The notes under the pieces were generated by a model, which saw nothing but the letters and a program-made list of their open reading frames with translations, did not search any database and had not been told where the DNA came from. From Roseiterribacter gracilis (GTDB lineage Bacteria > Pseudomonadota > Alphaproteobacteria > BOG-932 > Roseiterribacteraceae), in contig BOPV01000001.1 of NCBI GenBank assembly GCA_018332375.1, positions 1,426,001 through 1,490,000 on the forward strand: a DNA stretch of 64,000 bases, in the 5' to 3' direction. Shown piece after piece: positions 45,304 to 55,616 of this stretch (its first letter is position 1; every line of letters begins with the position of its first letter). A program made the translations under genes and the position numbers.

Positions 45304-46490
45304 AACGCATCCTGCTCGTGATCAGCGGCGGCATTGCCGCCTACAAAGTGTTGGAGCTGATCCGGCGCGGGCGCGAGCGCGGCTATTCCTTTCGCACCAT
45401 TCTGACCAAAGGCGGCGAGCAGTTCGTAACGCCGCTGTCGGTGTCGTCGCTGACCGAAGAAAAAGTCTATAGCGAGCTGTGGTCGCTGACCGACGAAGCC
45501 GAGATGGGCCATATTCGTCTGTCGCGCGAAGCCGATCTGATCGTGGTCGCGCCTGCCTCGGCCAATCTGCTGGCCAAGATGGCGAACGGCATGGCCGACG
45601 ATCTGGCATCGACCGCGCTGCTCGCGGCCGACAAACCGATCCTGATCGCGCCCGCGATGAACCACCGTATGTGGTCGAACCCGGCGACGCAGGAAAACCT
45701 CGCAAAACTCGCTGCGCGCGGCGTGCATCGTGTCGGACCGACCGACGGCGCGATGGCGTGCAACGAATTCGGGACCGGCCGCATGGCCGAACCCGAGGCC
45801 ATCCTCGCTGCGATCGAGCAACTGTCCGGCGCCAGCAACAAACTCGCGGGCAAGCGCGCGCTGGTTACCAGCGGCCCCACCTATGAAGCGCTCGATCCGG
45901 TGCGCTTTCTCGGCAACCGGTCGTCGGGCAAGCAAGGCCACGCAATTGCACGCGCGTTGTCGCTGCTCGGCGCCGACACGGTGCTGGTGACGGGGCCGAC
46001 GCACGAGCCGGATCCTGTCGGCGTGAAAATCGTACGCGTCGAAAGCGCCGCTGAAATGCTGACCGCGTGTCAGGCTTCGCTGCCGGTCGATGTCGCAGTC
46101 TTCGCCGCAGCGGTGGCCGATTGGACGCCGGCGCAGGTCGCGACCGCCAAGCGCAAAAAGAATGGCGGTGCGCCGCCGTCGATTGAGCTGGTTGAGACCA
46201 CCGACATTCTCGCGACCGTGTCCAAAGCAGGAAACACGCGGCCGCGACTCGTCGTCGGCTTTGCGGCTGAGACAGAAAACCTCGTCGCCAACGCGCAGGC
46301 CAAACTTGCGCGCAAAGGCTGCGATTGGATCGTCGCGAATCTGGTTGGTGGCAACACCGGCACATTCGGCGGCGACAGCAACGAAGTCGCGCTCGTCACT
46401 GCGCGCGACGTCGAAACCTGGACGCGCGCGACCAAAGACATGGTCGCGACGCAATTGGCGGCCCGCATCGCGGACACGCTGTCGAAATAA
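45300..46490 (+). CDS. coaBC: Bifunctional phosphopantothenoylcysteine decarboxylase/synthase
   Basis: 396 residues in the CoA pathway. The FMN-binding CoaC half has 'ISGGIAAYKVLELIR', 'VVAPASANLLAKMANGMADD' and 'APAMNHRMW'. The CoaB half begins near 'RALVTSGPTYEALDPVRFL' with 'NRSSGKQG' and the 'AAVADWTP' region. Its ATG overlaps ubiE by four bases; dut follows after 12 bases. Confidence 0.95.
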   Translation: MKRILLVISGGIAAYKVLELIRRGRERGYSFRTILTKGGEQFVTPLSVSSLTEEKVYSELWSLTDEAEMGHIRLSREADLIVVAPASANLLAKMANGMADDLASTALLAADKPILIAPAMNHRMWSNPATQENLAKLAARGVHRVGPTDGAMACNEFGTGRMAEPEAILAAIEQLSGASNKLAGKRALVTSGPTYEALDPVRFLGNRSSGKQGHAIARALSLLGADTVLVTGPTHEPDPVGVKIVRVESAAEMLTACQASLPVDVAVFAAAVADWTPAQVATAKRKKNGGAPPSIELVETTDILATVSKAGNTRPRLVVGFAAETENLVANAQAKLARKGCDWIVANLVGGNTGTFGGDSNEVALVTARDVETWTRATKDMVATQLAARIADTLSK

Positions 46491-46502
46491 CTGCGAGACG
46501 AA

Positions 46503-46970
46503 ATGACCGACGCGATCGAAATTGAAGTCGTGCGCCTGCCCCATGCGCGCGATTTGCCGCTGCCTGCCTATGCGACGGAACTTGCCGCCGGCATGGACCT
46601 GATGGCCGCGATCGACGCGCCGATGACCTTGGAACCGGGCAAGCACGCAATGGTGCCAACCGGACTTTCCTTTGCGATTCCGCCAGGTTTTGAAGTTCAG
46701 GTGCGGCCGCGTTCGGGATTGGCCGCAAAGCACGGCGTCACGGTGTTGAACAGTCCCGGCACAATCGACGCCGATTATCGCGGTGAGGTGAAGGTCATTT
46801 TGATCAATCTCGGCGACCAACCGCTGGTGATCGAACCCGGCATGCGGATCGCGCAAATGGTCGTTGCGCCTGTTACACGCGCGACCTGGCGAGAAAGTGA
46901 ACGATTGCAGGAAACTACTCGGGGCCTCGGTGGTTTTGGATCGACAGGAGTGCACTTTCAGACTGGTTGA
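46503..46970 (+). CDS. dut: dUTP pyrophosphatase
   Basis: A 155-residue trimeric dUTPase that keeps uracil out of DNA and feeds dTMP synthesis. Motif 1 'AAGMDLMA', motif 2 '[11 protein letters not shown]', motif 3 '[13 protein letters not shown]', motif 4 'RIAQMVV' and motif 5 '[10 protein letters not shown]' are all present. The Rrf2 regulator gene starts six bases after its stop. Confidence 0.96.
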   Translation: MTDAIEIEVVRLPHARDLPLPAYATELAAGMDLMAAIDAPMTLEPGKHAMVPTGLSFAIPPGFEVQVRPRSGLAAKHGVTVLNSPGTIDADYRGEVKVILINLGDQPLVIEPGMRIAQMVVAPVTRATWRESERLQETTRGLGGFGSTGVHFQTG

Positions 46971-46976
46971 AGCCGC

Positions 46977-47429
46977 ATGCGTCTATCCAAAAAACTGATG
47001 TTCGCCATCGAGGCCGTTCTCGATATCGCCTACAACGCCGGCCCACAGCCGGTGCAGTCGGGCGAGATCAACGATCGGCAGGGCATCCCTCGACGCTATC
47101 TCGAACCGGTTCTGCAGCAATTGGTACGCGCCGGAATTCTGGAAGGCGTCCGTGGTCCACGCGGTGGGTACCGCCTGGCCCGTGAACGACGGCGGATTAC
47201 GCTGGCCGACATCGCGCAAGCGGTGAAGACCACCGAAGCCGTTTCTGACCCATTTGACCTGCCCGCCGGCTCGGCTCTTGGCCAGCGCGTGGTGCGGCCG
47301 GTCTGCATGGAACTCGCCGACAACTGGATGCAGCAGCTCGACTCGATTTCGATCGAAGATCTCTGCAACCGGGCCCGCGAACTGGGCGTCGACAGCGAAA
47401 CCCGCGAGAAGGCGGACTTCGCGATTTAA
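46977..47429 (+). CDS. Rrf2-family regulator without an Fe-S cysteine triad (CymR-like)
   Basis: A 150-residue winged-helix protein. The family opening 'MRLSKKLMFAIEAVLDIAYN' and 'GILEGVRGPRGGYRLARE' wing are clear. IscR-type Fe-S ligands would lie near residues 92-104, but the only Cys are C110 and C130, so cluster binding is unlikely. The placement before cysK resembles CymR, the Rrf2 repressor of cysteine genes that works with CysK in Firmicutes. A palindromic operator candidate lies just before cysK. Confidence 0.9.
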   Translation: MRLSKKLMFAIEAVLDIAYNAGPQPVQSGEINDRQGIPRRYLEPVLQQLVRAGILEGVRGPRGGYRLARERRRITLADIAQAVKTTEAVSDPFDLPAGSALGQRVVRPVCMELADNWMQQLDSISIEDLCNRARELGVDSETREKADFAI

Positions 47430-47442
47430 CGACGACTGCGAC

Positions 47443-47472
47443 CAGGGCCGTCCGAAAGGCGAGACGGCCCTG
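47443..47472 (+). terminator. Terminator-like hairpin between Rrf2 gene and cysK
   Basis: The 10-bp stem CAGGGCCGTC/GACGGCCCTG encloses a 10-base loop. No T run follows, so it may attenuate rather than terminate. Confidence 0.5.
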
Positions 47473-47482
47473 CCCCGCGGCG

Positions 47483-47504
47483 TGTAGAACGTTGTTGTTC
47501 CACA
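47483..47504. promoter_or_regulatory. Candidate Rrf2 operator before cysK
   Basis: TGTAGAAC-N6-GTTCCACA is an inverted repeat matching at seven of eight positions per arm, 20 bases before the cysK ATG. Size and symmetry suit an Rrf2 dimer. Regulation is inferred from position. Confidence 0.5.
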
Positions 47505-47523
47505 TGCTGTTCGAGGGATTGGT

Positions 47524-48519
47524 ATGGTCGCACCGGCGGGGGATGGAGTTCAGGCCCAAGGTTCAAGCAACGGGCACGCGCGGGGCCGGGTCTACGATTC
47601 GATCACCGAGACGGTCGGCGGCACGCCGCTGGTGCGTCTGCACAAGATCGAAGCCAAGTACGCGCTGAAAGCGTCGGTGCTGGCGAAACTCGAATTCTTC
47701 AATCCATTGGCCAGCGTCAAAGACCGTATTGGTCTGGCGATGATCGAAGCGGCCGAACGCGAAGGCCGTTTGAAACCCGGCTCGGTCGTGGTCGAGCCGA
47801 CCTCGGGCAATACCGGCATCGCGCTCGCCTTCGTCTGCGCCGCCAAAGGCTATCGCCTGATTTTGACGATGCCGGATTCGATGTCGCTGGAACGGCGCAA
47901 GATGCTGTTGCTGCTCGGCGCCGAAACCGAATTGACGCCGGCTGCAAGCGGCATGCGCGGTGCAATTGCGCGCGCCGAAGAAATCTTGAAAGAACATCCC
48001 GGCGCGTTCATGCCGCAGCAATTCGAAAACGCGGCCAATCCCGACGTGCATGTGCGCACGACGGCGGAAGAATTGTGGAACGACACCAACGGCCAACTCG
48101 ACGCGCTGATCTCGGGCGTCGGCACGGGCGGCACCTTGACCGGCGTTGCGCGCGTCTGGAAACAGCGCCGTCCCGGTTTCCGCGTCATTGCGGTCGAACC
48201 CGAAGACAGTCCGGTCTTGTCGGGCGGTACGCCCGGCCCGCACAAAATTCAGGGCATCGGCGCCGGCTTCGTGCCGAAGAATCTCGATCAGTCGTTGGTC
48301 GATGAAGTCGTCACGGTCGCCAACGCAACCGCGTTCGAAACTGCGCGCATGATCGCGCGCACCGAAGGCATCCCGGTCGGCATTTCGTCGGGCGCTGCAA
48401 TCGCTGCTGCGATCGAAGTCGGTCAACGCGACGACATGAAAGGCAAGTCGATCGCGGTCGTGCTACCGAGCTTCGCCGAGCGTTATCTGTCGACGGCTTT
48501 GTTCGACGGTCTCGAATGA
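47524..48519 (+). CDS. cysK: Cysteine synthase A
   Basis: A 331-residue PLP-dependent O-acetylserine sulfhydrylase. The PLP Lys is K66 in '[11 protein letters not shown]'; '[14 protein letters not shown]' binds substrate, '[10 protein letters not shown]' the phosphate, and '[11 protein letters not shown]' lies near the C-terminus. An N-terminal extension of about 20 polar residues precedes the family core. Its stop overlaps the GNAT ATG by four bases. Confidence 0.95.
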   Translation: MVAPAGDGVQAQGSSNGHARGRVYDSITETVGGTPLVRLHKIEAKYALKASVLAKLEFFNPLASVKDRIGLAMIEAAEREGRLKPGSVVVEPTSGNTGIALAFVCAAKGYRLILTMPDSMSLERRKMLLLLGAETELTPAASGMRGAIARAEEILKEHPGAFMPQQFENAANPDVHVRTTAEELWNDTNGQLDALISGVGTGGTLTGVARVWKQRRPGFRVIAVEPEDSPVLSGGTPGPHKIQGIGAGFVPKNLDQSLVDEVVTVANATAFETARMIARTEGIPVGISSGAAIAAAIEVGQRDDMKGKSIAVVLPSFAERYLSTALFDGLE

Positions 48520-48974
48520 CCGCGCCTGCGGATCCAGGTGTAGGCCCGATCGTCCCCGACGATCGTCCGCGGTGGGCGCAACTCTTCTGCGCCTATCTCG
48601 AATTTTACGGCACTGAGATTCCGCCTTCGACCTACGAAGCGACGTGGGCGCGGTTGATGGCGCCGGACGGCACGATCCGCGGCCTTGGCGTGCGCGATGC
48701 CGCCGGCCAGTTGGTTGCGATTTCGCATTATCTGTTTCACCCGACCAGTTCGAGCGACCGGCCGGTCTGCTACATGCAGGATCTCTTCACTGATCCTGCT
48801 GCGCGCGGCAAAGGCTGCGCGCGTGCACTGATCAACGGCGTCGCCGAAGCGGCGCGGTCGCGCAACGCGGTGCGCGTCTACTGGCTGACCCAAGAAGACA
48901 ACAAGACCGCCCGCGCGCTGTACGAGAAGCTCGCCAAGTTCAGCGGCTTCGTTCGCTACGATATTCGTCTCTGA
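48516..48974 (+). CDS. GNAT-family acetyltransferase
   Basis: 152 residues. The acetyl-CoA site is '[19 protein letters not shown]' with '[17 protein letters not shown]' following. The family match is good, but the substrate is unknown; overlap with cysK by four bases suggests co-expression, not shared chemistry. The DUF559 repeat cassette begins four bases after its stop. Confidence 0.88.
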   Translation: MTAPADPGVGPIVPDDRPRWAQLFCAYLEFYGTEIPPSTYEATWARLMAPDGTIRGLGVRDAAGQLVAISHYLFHPTSSSDRPVCYMQDLFTDPAARGKGCARALINGVAEAARSRNAVRVYWLTQEDNKTARALYEKLAKFSGFVRYDIRL

Positions 48975-48977
48975 CTG

Positions 48978-49409
48978 CATGTCCCCTCTCCCTGAGGGAG
49001 AGGGTTAGGGTGAGGGTTCCTGGTTCAGCGCCGCCGCAATGGCGACAAGCACGCCGTCCAGGTTCTGCATCACCTCATTGTTCCAAAAACGAAGCACGCG
49101 CCAACCCTGCGCTTCCATATACGCAGTGCGAGTCGCGTCATAAGCAGCCGCGTCGGCGTGCTGCGATCCGTCCAGCTCGACGACAAGTTTCGCTTCGACA
49201 CAGGCGAAGTCCGCAAAATACGGACCGATCGGCAGCTGGCGGCGAAACTTGCAACCGGCCAGCGCGCGATTGCGCATACGCCGCCAGAGCGAGCGTTCGA
49301 CGTCGGTTGCAACGCGCCGTAGCGCACGCGCCCGTTCCGATGGACGCAAAAACCCTCACCCTCCCACGCGCTGCGCGCGCGGGCCCCTCCCTCTCCCTCG
49401 GGGAGAGGG
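48978..49409. mobile_element. Repeat cassette with DUF559 endonuclease
   Basis: A 432-base unit. Left arm 48978-49019 forms a hairpin (CCCTCTCCC/GGGAGAGGG) followed by TTAGGGTGAGGGTT. Right arm 49351-49409 begins with the complementary AACCCTCACCCT and has two hairpins, the outer one a 10-bp stem with loop TCG. The arms enclose one DUF559 gene. The same arms, nearly identical, occur at 56535-56651 with only 15 bases between them. No target duplication was seen. Confidence 0.75.
49005..49349 (-). CDS. DUF559 (Vsr-like) endonuclease-domain protein
   Basis: 114 residues of the PF04480 type, related to the very-short-patch repair and restriction endonuclease folds. 'TDVERSLWRRMRNRAL', 'KFRRQLPIGPYFADFACVEA', 'KLVVELDGSQH' and 'VLRFWNNEV' are family blocks; candidate catalytic acids are D47 and E59/D60. 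The start is TTG at 49349. Its ribosome site (GGAGGGTGAGGG) lies in the right repeat arm, and the last codons (EPSP) and stop lie in the left arm. The gene is thus built into the repeats. Confidence 0.85.
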   Translation of the reverse strand: MRPSERARALRRVATDVERSLWRRMRNRALAGCKFRRQLPIGPYFADFACVEAKLVVELDGSQHADAAAYDATRTAYMEAQGWRVLRFWNNEVMQNLDGVLVAIAAALNQEPSP

Positions 49410-49414
49410 ACTTC

Positions 49415-50011
49415 TCAATGCGATCCCGCGAGCTTCGCGATCACCGGTAGGCCCCAACCGGCGAAGGCCGAGACGCTGAGTGCGATGCCGGCCAACGCGC
49501 CTGCACCTGCAACCAGCAACAGCCAGCGTCGCTGCGTCAACGCAACCACTGCCAGCACAGCCAGCGAGATCGACAGAAACGCGTCGGCGAGATCGAACCG
49601 TTCGTGGCGCGCATGCAGCGCCTCGGTCTTGTGTTCGAACGCTTCGGCCTTGCTCTTCAACTCGCCCAACTCGCCTTCATAGCGCTTGGCGCGTTCGCCG
49701 GTCTTGGCGACTTCCTTGTCGTACTCGGTCGCGGTGTCGCCGTTCAGCAGCGAGCGCAGCGCTTTGCTTTGCACCAGCATCGCCTGATCGACATGGAGAC
49801 GGATGCGTTTGGCCTGGTACTCGTTCCAGGCATCCACCGAATCCGTCTTCGCGGTCAGCATCGCCTGCACCGTCTGGTCGGACTTGACCTTGGTGACGGC
49901 AAGAAACGCCGACAGCAATGCGACCGTGACTGCAATCAGGTTGAAAAAGCCACGTTCGTGCGACGGCACGTGATGCGGCTCGGGCATTTCGATTTCGCCG
50001 GGCTCGGCCAT
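49415..50011 (-). CDS. DUF4337 membrane protein
   Basis: 198 residues starting at the Met of '[19 protein letters not shown]'. One N-terminal helix ('[19 protein letters not shown]'), a long charged coiled-coil-like middle ('[35 protein letters not shown]' region, about 95-135) and two C-terminal helices match the DUF4337 layout. Function is unknown. Its stop abuts the DUF559 cassette, and it is divergent from mutS. Confidence 0.8.
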   Translation of the reverse strand: MAEPGEIEMPEPHHVPSHERGFFNLIAVTVALLSAFLAVTKVKSDQTVQAMLTAKTDSVDAWNEYQAKRIRLHVDQAMLVQSKALRSLLNGDTATEYDKEVAKTGERAKRYEGELGELKSKAEAFEHKTEALHARHERFDLADAFLSISLAVLAVVALTQRRWLLLVAGAGALAGIALSVSAFAGWGLPVIAKLAGSH

Positions 50012-50098
50012 TTCCGCGGGTCCTGCAGATTCGTTGTTCCGGCCAGTCTGACGCGCTGCTTGACCCGGCGCCAGCGACCAGCATTCTGGCGGCCCCCC

Positions 50099-52771
50099 AT
50101 GACTCACGCCCCCGCCGCCCCCAAAGAGGCCCACAGCGCCCCGACGCCGATGATGGCGCAGTATCTGGCGCTCAAGGCGGCACATCCGGACTGCCTGCTT
50201 TTCTACCGGATGGGCGATTTCTACGAATTGTTCTTCGAAGACGCGGTGGTCGCGTCGGCCGCGCTCGACATCACGCTGACCAAGCGCGGCAGCCACGAAG
50301 GCGAAGAAATCCCGATGTGCGGCGTGCCGGTGCACGCGCACGACGCCTATCTGGCGCGGCTGATCCGCAAAGGCTTCCGCGTCGCCGTTTGCGAACAAGT
50401 CGAAACCCCGGCCGAAGCGAAGAAGCGCGGCAACAAGGGACCGGTCGCGCGCGACGTGGTGCGCGTCGTGACGCCGGGCACCTTGACCGAAGACGCGCTG
50501 CTTGAAGCGCGCGCGCACAATGCACTGGCCGCACTCGCCGAAGTCGGCGGGCAATTGGCGCTCGCCTGGTGCGATCTGTCGACCGGCGGTCTGTGGCTCG
50601 AAGCCGTCGCGCCCGCCGGCGCCGCCGCTGCGCTCGGCCGTCTCGATCCCGCGGAGTTGTTGCTGCCCGACAAGCTGCTGCAGCGCGAGGCGCTGTTCGA
50701 GCTGCTCAACGACATGAAGCCGCGTTTGACGGTGCAGCCCGACGCGCGTTTCGACAGCGAGAACGGGCGCCGTCGTCTATGTGCGCTGTACGAAGTCGAA
50801 ACCCTGGACGGGTTCGGCACGTTCACCCGCGCCGAAATCGCAGCTGCCGGCGCGCTGGTCGATTACGCGCTGCTGACGCAGCGCGGAAAGCTGCCGCGCT
50901 TTCAGGCGCCGCGCGCGCTGGCGCAAGGCGGCTCGCTGTCGATCGATCCCGCGACGCGCCGCAATCTCGAATTGGCGCGCACGCTGACCGGCGAACGCAG
51001 CGGCAGCCTGCTCGACACGATCGATCGCACTCTGACCGGTTGCGGCGCGCGTCTGCTGGCGAGCCATCTGGCGCTGCCGCTGACCGAGCCGGCTGAGATC
51101 GAGCTGCGCCAGGAATCAGTGTCGTTCTTCCTCGGCGCCGACGACTTGCGCGACCGCGTGCGCGCCTTGCTGCGCGGCCTGCCGGACCTCGAACGCGCGC
51201 TGGCGCGCCTGTCGCTGGGACGCGGCGGTCCGCGCGACGCCAAAGCGATCGCCGACGGGCTGACCGGCAGCGGCCAACTTGCCGCGACGTTGAAAGACAG
51301 CGCGCCACCTGCACCGCTGGCGGCTGCGATCGACGCGCTGACGCAACGCGACGGCCTCGCCGACAAGTTGCATCGTGCGTTGGGACCGGACCTGCCGCTG
51401 ATGACGCGCGACGGTGGGTTCGTTGCGGTTGCCTGGTCGCCCGAACTCGACGAGCTGCGCACCTTGCGCGACGACGGCAAACGCGTCGTTGCCGGGCTGC
51501 AGTGGAAATACGCGACCGCGACCGGCATCAACACGCTCAAGGTCAAGCACAACAACGTGCTCGGCTATTTCCTCGAAGTGCCGGTGGCGCAGGCCGAGAA
51601 GCTGCCGCGCGAAACCTTCCTGCACCGGCAGACGATGGCCGGCGCGATGCGCTTCACCACGGTCGAATTGTCGGACCTCGAACGCAAGATCGCCGAAGCA
51701 GCCGACAAGGCGCTGGCGATGGAGCTGACGATTTTCGAACAGCTCACCGCCGACATTCTTGCCCACGCCGAAACGATCGTGCGCGCGGCGAATGCGATTG
51801 CCGAGTTGGACGTCGCTGCCAGCAACGCGACGGTCGCGCTCGAACGGCGCTGGGTCCGGCCGGTGGTCGATCTTTCGCGCGTGTTCGAAATCACCGGCGG
51901 ACGTCATCCGGTCGTCGAAGCGGTGCGTGCGCGCAGCGGCGAGAATTTCGTCGCCAATGATTGCCGTCTCGTGCCCGACGATCGCGTCTGGTTGGTGACC
52001 GGCCCGAACATGGCGGGTAAGTCGACGTTCCTGCGCCAGAACGCGTTGATCGCAATCCTGGCGCAGATGGGAAGCTACGTGCCCGCCGACACTGCGCATA
52101 TCGGTGTGGTCGATCGTCTGTTCAGCCGCGTCGGCGCCGCCGACGATCTTGCGCGCGGTCGCTCGACCTTCATGGTCGAGATGGTCGAAACCGCATCGAT
52201 CCTCAATCAAGCCACCGATCGCAGCCTGGTGATCCTCGACGAGATCGGGCGCGGCACCGCGACGTTCGACGGCCTGTCGATCGCCTGGGCTTGCGTCGAA
52301 CATCTGCACGAAACCAACAAGTGCCGCAGCCTGTTCGCGACGCACTATCACGAATTGACGGCGCTGCAGACGCGCCTGCCCGCCCTGTCCTGCCGCACCA
52401 TGCGCGTCAAGGAATGGCAGGGCGGCATCGTGTTCCTGCACGAAGTCGCAGCCGGTACGGCCGACCGGTCGTACGGCATCCATGTCGCAAAGCTCGCCGG
52501 TCTGCCGGCGCCGGTGATCACGCGCGCCGAAGAAGTGCTGACCCTGCTTGAACAAAGCGAACAGTCGGGCGCCGTCACCAAACTGACCGACGATCTGCCG
52601 CTCTTCCGCGCCAGCAGTCCGGTGCACCCGGCAGCTTCGCGTTCTTCGCACCCGGCCGATCCGCTGCTTGCGGCGTTGGGCGATGCCGATCCTGACACGA
52701 TGGCGCCGCGCGAAGCGTTGGAGCTGCTCTACCGGCTCAAAGCTTTGTTGCCGCCCGCAAGCGGGGCGTAA
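50099..52771 (+). CDS. mutS: DNA mismatch repair protein MutS
   Basis: An 890-residue mismatch sensor. The mismatch-recognition domain holds '[17 protein letters not shown]' (Phe wedge), and the ATPase has Walker A '[13 protein letters not shown]', Walker B '[16 protein letters not shown]' and 'FATHYHEL'. Length matches MutS1. The ATG at 50099 gives the normal start; long reading frames upstream and antisense are composition artefacts. It is divergent from DUF4337 and followed by an M16 peptidase gene. Confidence 0.97.
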   Translation: MTHAPAAPKEAHSAPTPMMAQYLALKAAHPDCLLFYRMGDFYELFFEDAVVASAALDITLTKRGSHEGEEIPMCGVPVHAHDAYLARLIRKGFRVAVCEQVETPAEAKKRGNKGPVARDVVRVVTPGTLTEDALLEARAHNALAALAEVGGQLALAWCDLSTGGLWLEAVAPAGAAAALGRLDPAELLLPDKLLQREALFELLNDMKPRLTVQPDARFDSENGRRRLCALYEVETLDGFGTFTRAEIAAAGALVDYALLTQRGKLPRFQAPRALAQGGSLSIDPATRRNLELARTLTGERSGSLLDTIDRTLTGCGARLLASHLALPLTEPAEIELRQESVSFFLGADDLRDRVRALLRGLPDLERALARLSLGRGGPRDAKAIADGLTGSGQLAATLKDSAPPAPLAAAIDALTQRDGLADKLHRALGPDLPLMTRDGGFVAVAWSPELDELRTLRDDGKRVVAGLQWKYATATGINTLKVKHNNVLGYFLEVPVAQAEKLPRETFLHRQTMAGAMRFTTVELSDLERKIAEAADKALAMELTIFEQLTADILAHAETIVRAANAIAELDVAASNATVALERRWVRPVVDLSRVFEITGGRHPVVEAVRARSGENFVANDCRLVPDDRVWLVTGPNMAGKSTFLRQNALIAILAQMGSYVPADTAHIGVVDRLFSRVGAADDLARGRSTFMVEMVETASILNQATDRSLVILDEIGRGTATFDGLSIAWACVEHLHETNKCRSLFATHYHELTALQTRLPALSCRTMRVKEWQGGIVFLHEVAAGTADRSYGIHVAKLAGLPAPVITRAEEVLTLLEQSEQSGAVTKLTDDLPLFRASSPVHPAASRSSHPADPLLAALGDADPDTMAPREALELLYRLKALLPPASGA

Positions 52772-52841
52772 CGCTTCCTCGCTTGAAGAAAGCGCCGGGT
52801 TTCGGTCACGATCTCGCCCAAGGAACCTGGGAGGGATCGAG

Positions 52842-55610
52842 ATGACGGCCTGGTCGCGTTGCCTATTCTTCGCTCTGACCTTGGTCGCGCTGCCTGCCTG
52901 GGCCGCGGACGACCCCGCCAAAGCCAAGCTCGACTACCAACGGTTCGTGCTGCCCAACGGGCTGACTTTGATCGTGCACGAAGACAAGCGTGCGCCGGTC
53001 GCCAGCATGGCGCTGTTCTTCCACGTCGGATCGAAAGACGAAGTCGCGGGCAAAACCGGTTTTGCGCATTTGTTCGAACATCTGATGTTCACCGGCTCGG
53101 AAAACGCGCGCAGCAAACATATCCAGGCGCTGGAAGAGCTGGGCGCGACCGGCGTCAACGGCACCACCAGCAACGACGTCACCAATTACTACGAGACGGT
53201 GCCGATCGGCGCGCTGGAACGGCTGCTGTGGCTTGAGTCCGATCGCATGCGGAATCTCTTGGGCGGCGTCGACCAGGCGCGGCTCGACGAACAGCGCGGC
53301 GTGGTCAAGAACGAGAAACGCCAACGCGAAGCCACCGCCGAGGCGCGCCGCGGCCAGCGCGTCAACGCGGTCCTCTACCCGGTCGGTCATCCGTACCATC
53401 ACAGCGTCATCGGCTCGATGGAGGATCTCGACCGCGCGTCGCTGGACGACGTGAAGCAGTTCTTCCGCAACCATTACGGCGCCGCCAACACGGTGATCGC
53501 CGTGTCGGGCGACGTCAAAACCGACGACATCAAAAAACGCATCGAATATTGGTTCGGCGACATTCCTGCCGGCCCGCCGCATGGGCGGCGCTTGGAACAA
53601 GTGCCGGTGCTGCAAGAACGCATCGTCGACCGCGTCACCGACAGCGTTTCGGCGACCTGGATCACGCGCGCTTGGCCGACCGCCGGCATCCATGACGACG
53701 ACATGATCTATTTGACCTTGATCGGCCCGCTGCTCGCCGACGGCGACGCATCGCGGCTGCGCAAAGCCCTGGTGCGCGACAAGCAACTCGCCAACCGCGT
53801 CAGCGCCGGTGTCGCGCGCCGCGAACTGGCGGGCTATGTCGACATCGAATTCGATCTGCGTCCGGGCGCCGATGCCGACGCGGCAATCGCCGAACTCGAC
53901 AAGCAGATTGCGGAGTTTCTCAGGACCGGACCGACCGATGCTGAACTGAAACGCGCCAAAGCGCGCTATCTGCTTGGCACCACGCGCAACCTCGAGACGA
54001 CGTTGAGTCAGGCGCAAACCTTGGCACGCAACGAGACCACCACGGGCGATGCCGGCTACGCCGTCAAAGTGCAGGAGAAGATCGCCGGCGCCACGCGCGA
54101 AGACGTGCGCCGTGTCGCAGCGAAATGGATGAGCCGCGGCTATTATCAGCTTCGCACCGATCCGGCGCCGACCAACGAAGTTGCAACCGCGGTCGATCGC
54201 AGCAAACCACCCGCCGTCACCGCCACCGCAGCACCGCCCTTCCCGACACCGGTGGAATGGACTCTGTCGAACGGCATCAAGGTGACGCTGGCTGAGCGTC
54301 ACAACTGGCCGACCGTCGACTTGGCGGTGATGAGTCCGGGCGGAGCGCTCAGCGACGGCGGCAAGCGCGGTCTTTCCAGCATGGCGATGGAGATGCTGGC
54401 GAAAGGCACGTCGAAACACGACGTGGTCGCGATCCAGGACATGTTGCGCGACGACGGCGCATCGATCAGCTCGTACAGCGCGATGGAGTTCAACTATGTC
54501 CGCGTCTCGATGCTAAGCGGCGCGCTCGACCGCCCGGTCGAGCTTGCGTCCGAGATGCTGCGCAGCGCGAACGTTCCGGAAGCCGAGTTGGAGCTGCTGC
54601 GCAAATCTCGCCTAGCCGCGTTAAAGCAGCAAGGCCTGACCGCACCCAGCGCGGTCGCGCTGGCGATCAATCCTGCTTTGTTCGGGCCCGGCCACCCGTA
54701 CGGGCTGACAACGACGATGGGAACCATCGAGTCGGTCGCGCAGATCACGCGCAACGACATCGCCGACTATATCGCGACCTGGATTCGTCCCGACGTCATG
54801 ACGATTGCGGTCGCGGGCGACATCACGCGGGAACGAGCGACGCAACTGCTGGAAGCGCAGTTCGGCCGCTGGGCCAAACCAGCGACGCCCGCACCGTCGC
54901 TGGCCAAGCCGCCGATCTTGCCGGTCGCTTCCAAGACGCGGCTGTTATTGATCGACGTGCCGCGCTCGCAACAAGCGACGGTGGTCGTGGCGCATCTGAT
55001 TGCGCCCGACGATCGCTCCAGTGAAACCGAGCATGCGTTCACCAACGCCGTCTTCGGCGGCAGTTTCGGCTCGCGCATCAATCTCAACATTCGCGAGTCG
55101 AAAGGTTGGTCGTACGGCGTACGCTCCGCCGTCAGTAGCGGCCGCGGCCAACATGCCTGGTCCGCGAGCATGGCGGTCGAGCGCGATCACGCCGGCGACG
55201 CAATCACCGAGTTGAAACGCGAGCTCGCCGACATACTCGGCCCCAAGCCGATCACGGATGCCGAAGTCGACCTGCGCCGGACCCAGTCGCTGGCGGCCTT
55301 GGCCGGGCAGAACGAAACCAACGGCTCGCTACTGGCGCAGCTGATGTACGATCGCTCGGTCGATCATCCGCTCGACTATCCGTTGCACCGTGCCGAGCGT
55401 ATCCGCGCCATCAATGTCGAGACCGCCAACAAGACGGCAAAGACGATGTGGCATCCCGACGGTCTGACCTGGATCGTCGCGGGTGACGCTGGCGTGCTGC
55501 GTCCGCAGCTCGAGAAACTCAACCTCGCGCCGATCGAGATGTGGACGCGCGAAGGCGGTGCGGTCGACGCGTCGAAGAAAGACGCGCAACCGACCGCGAC
55601 GCCCAAATAG
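52842..55610 (+). CDS. Exported M16-family zinc peptidase (two-domain, pitrilysin-like)
   Basis: 922 residues with a signal peptide ('CLFFALTLVALPAWAAD'). The first M16 domain has the inverted zinc motif 'HLFEHLMF' (H76, E79, H80) and downstream Glu in 'ARLDEQRGVVKNEKRQ'. The second half repeats the fold without a zinc motif ('VEWTLSNGIKVTLAERHNWPTVDLAVMSPGGAL'), as usual for the family. It likely degrades peptides in the periplasm. GGGAGGGA precedes the ATG. It converges with an EamA gene. Confidence 0.92.
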   Translation: MTAWSRCLFFALTLVALPAWAADDPAKAKLDYQRFVLPNGLTLIVHEDKRAPVASMALFFHVGSKDEVAGKTGFAHLFEHLMFTGSENARSKHIQALEELGATGVNGTTSNDVTNYYETVPIGALERLLWLESDRMRNLLGGVDQARLDEQRGVVKNEKRQREATAEARRGQRVNAVLYPVGHPYHHSVIGSMEDLDRASLDDVKQFFRNHYGAANTVIAVSGDVKTDDIKKRIEYWFGDIPAGPPHGRRLEQVPVLQERIVDRVTDSVSATWITRAWPTAGIHDDDMIYLTLIGPLLADGDASRLRKALVRDKQLANRVSAGVARRELAGYVDIEFDLRPGADADAAIAELDKQIAEFLRTGPTDAELKRAKARYLLGTTRNLETTLSQAQTLARNETTTGDAGYAVKVQEKIAGATREDVRRVAAKWMSRGYYQLRTDPAPTNEVATAVDRSKPPAVTATAAPPFPTPVEWTLSNGIKVTLAERHNWPTVDLAVMSPGGALSDGGKRGLSSMAMEMLAKGTSKHDVVAIQDMLRDDGASISSYSAMEFNYVRVSMLSGALDRPVELASEMLRSANVPEAELELLRKSRLAALKQQGLTAPSAVALAINPALFGPGHPYGLTTTMGTIESVAQITRNDIADYIATWIRPDVMTIAVAGDITRERATQLLEAQFGRWAKPATPAPSLAKPPILPVASKTRLLLIDVPRSQQATVVVAHLIAPDDRSSETEHAFTNAVFGGSFGSRINLNIRESKGWSYGVRSAVSSGRGQHAWSASMAVERDHAGDAITELKRELADILGPKPITDAEVDLRRTQSLAALAGQNETNGSLLAQLMYDRSVDHPLDYPLHRAERIRAINVETANKTAKTMWHPDGLTWIVAGDAGVLRPQLEKLNLAPIEMWTREGGAVDASKKDAQPTATPK

Positions 55611-55616
55611 ACAGGC

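Noticed and set aside
51116..52927. A 600-codon open frame antisense to mutS
   Set aside because: The mutS protein is complete and well conserved on the other strand; the antisense frame arises from GC-rich codon bias and has no recognisable domain.
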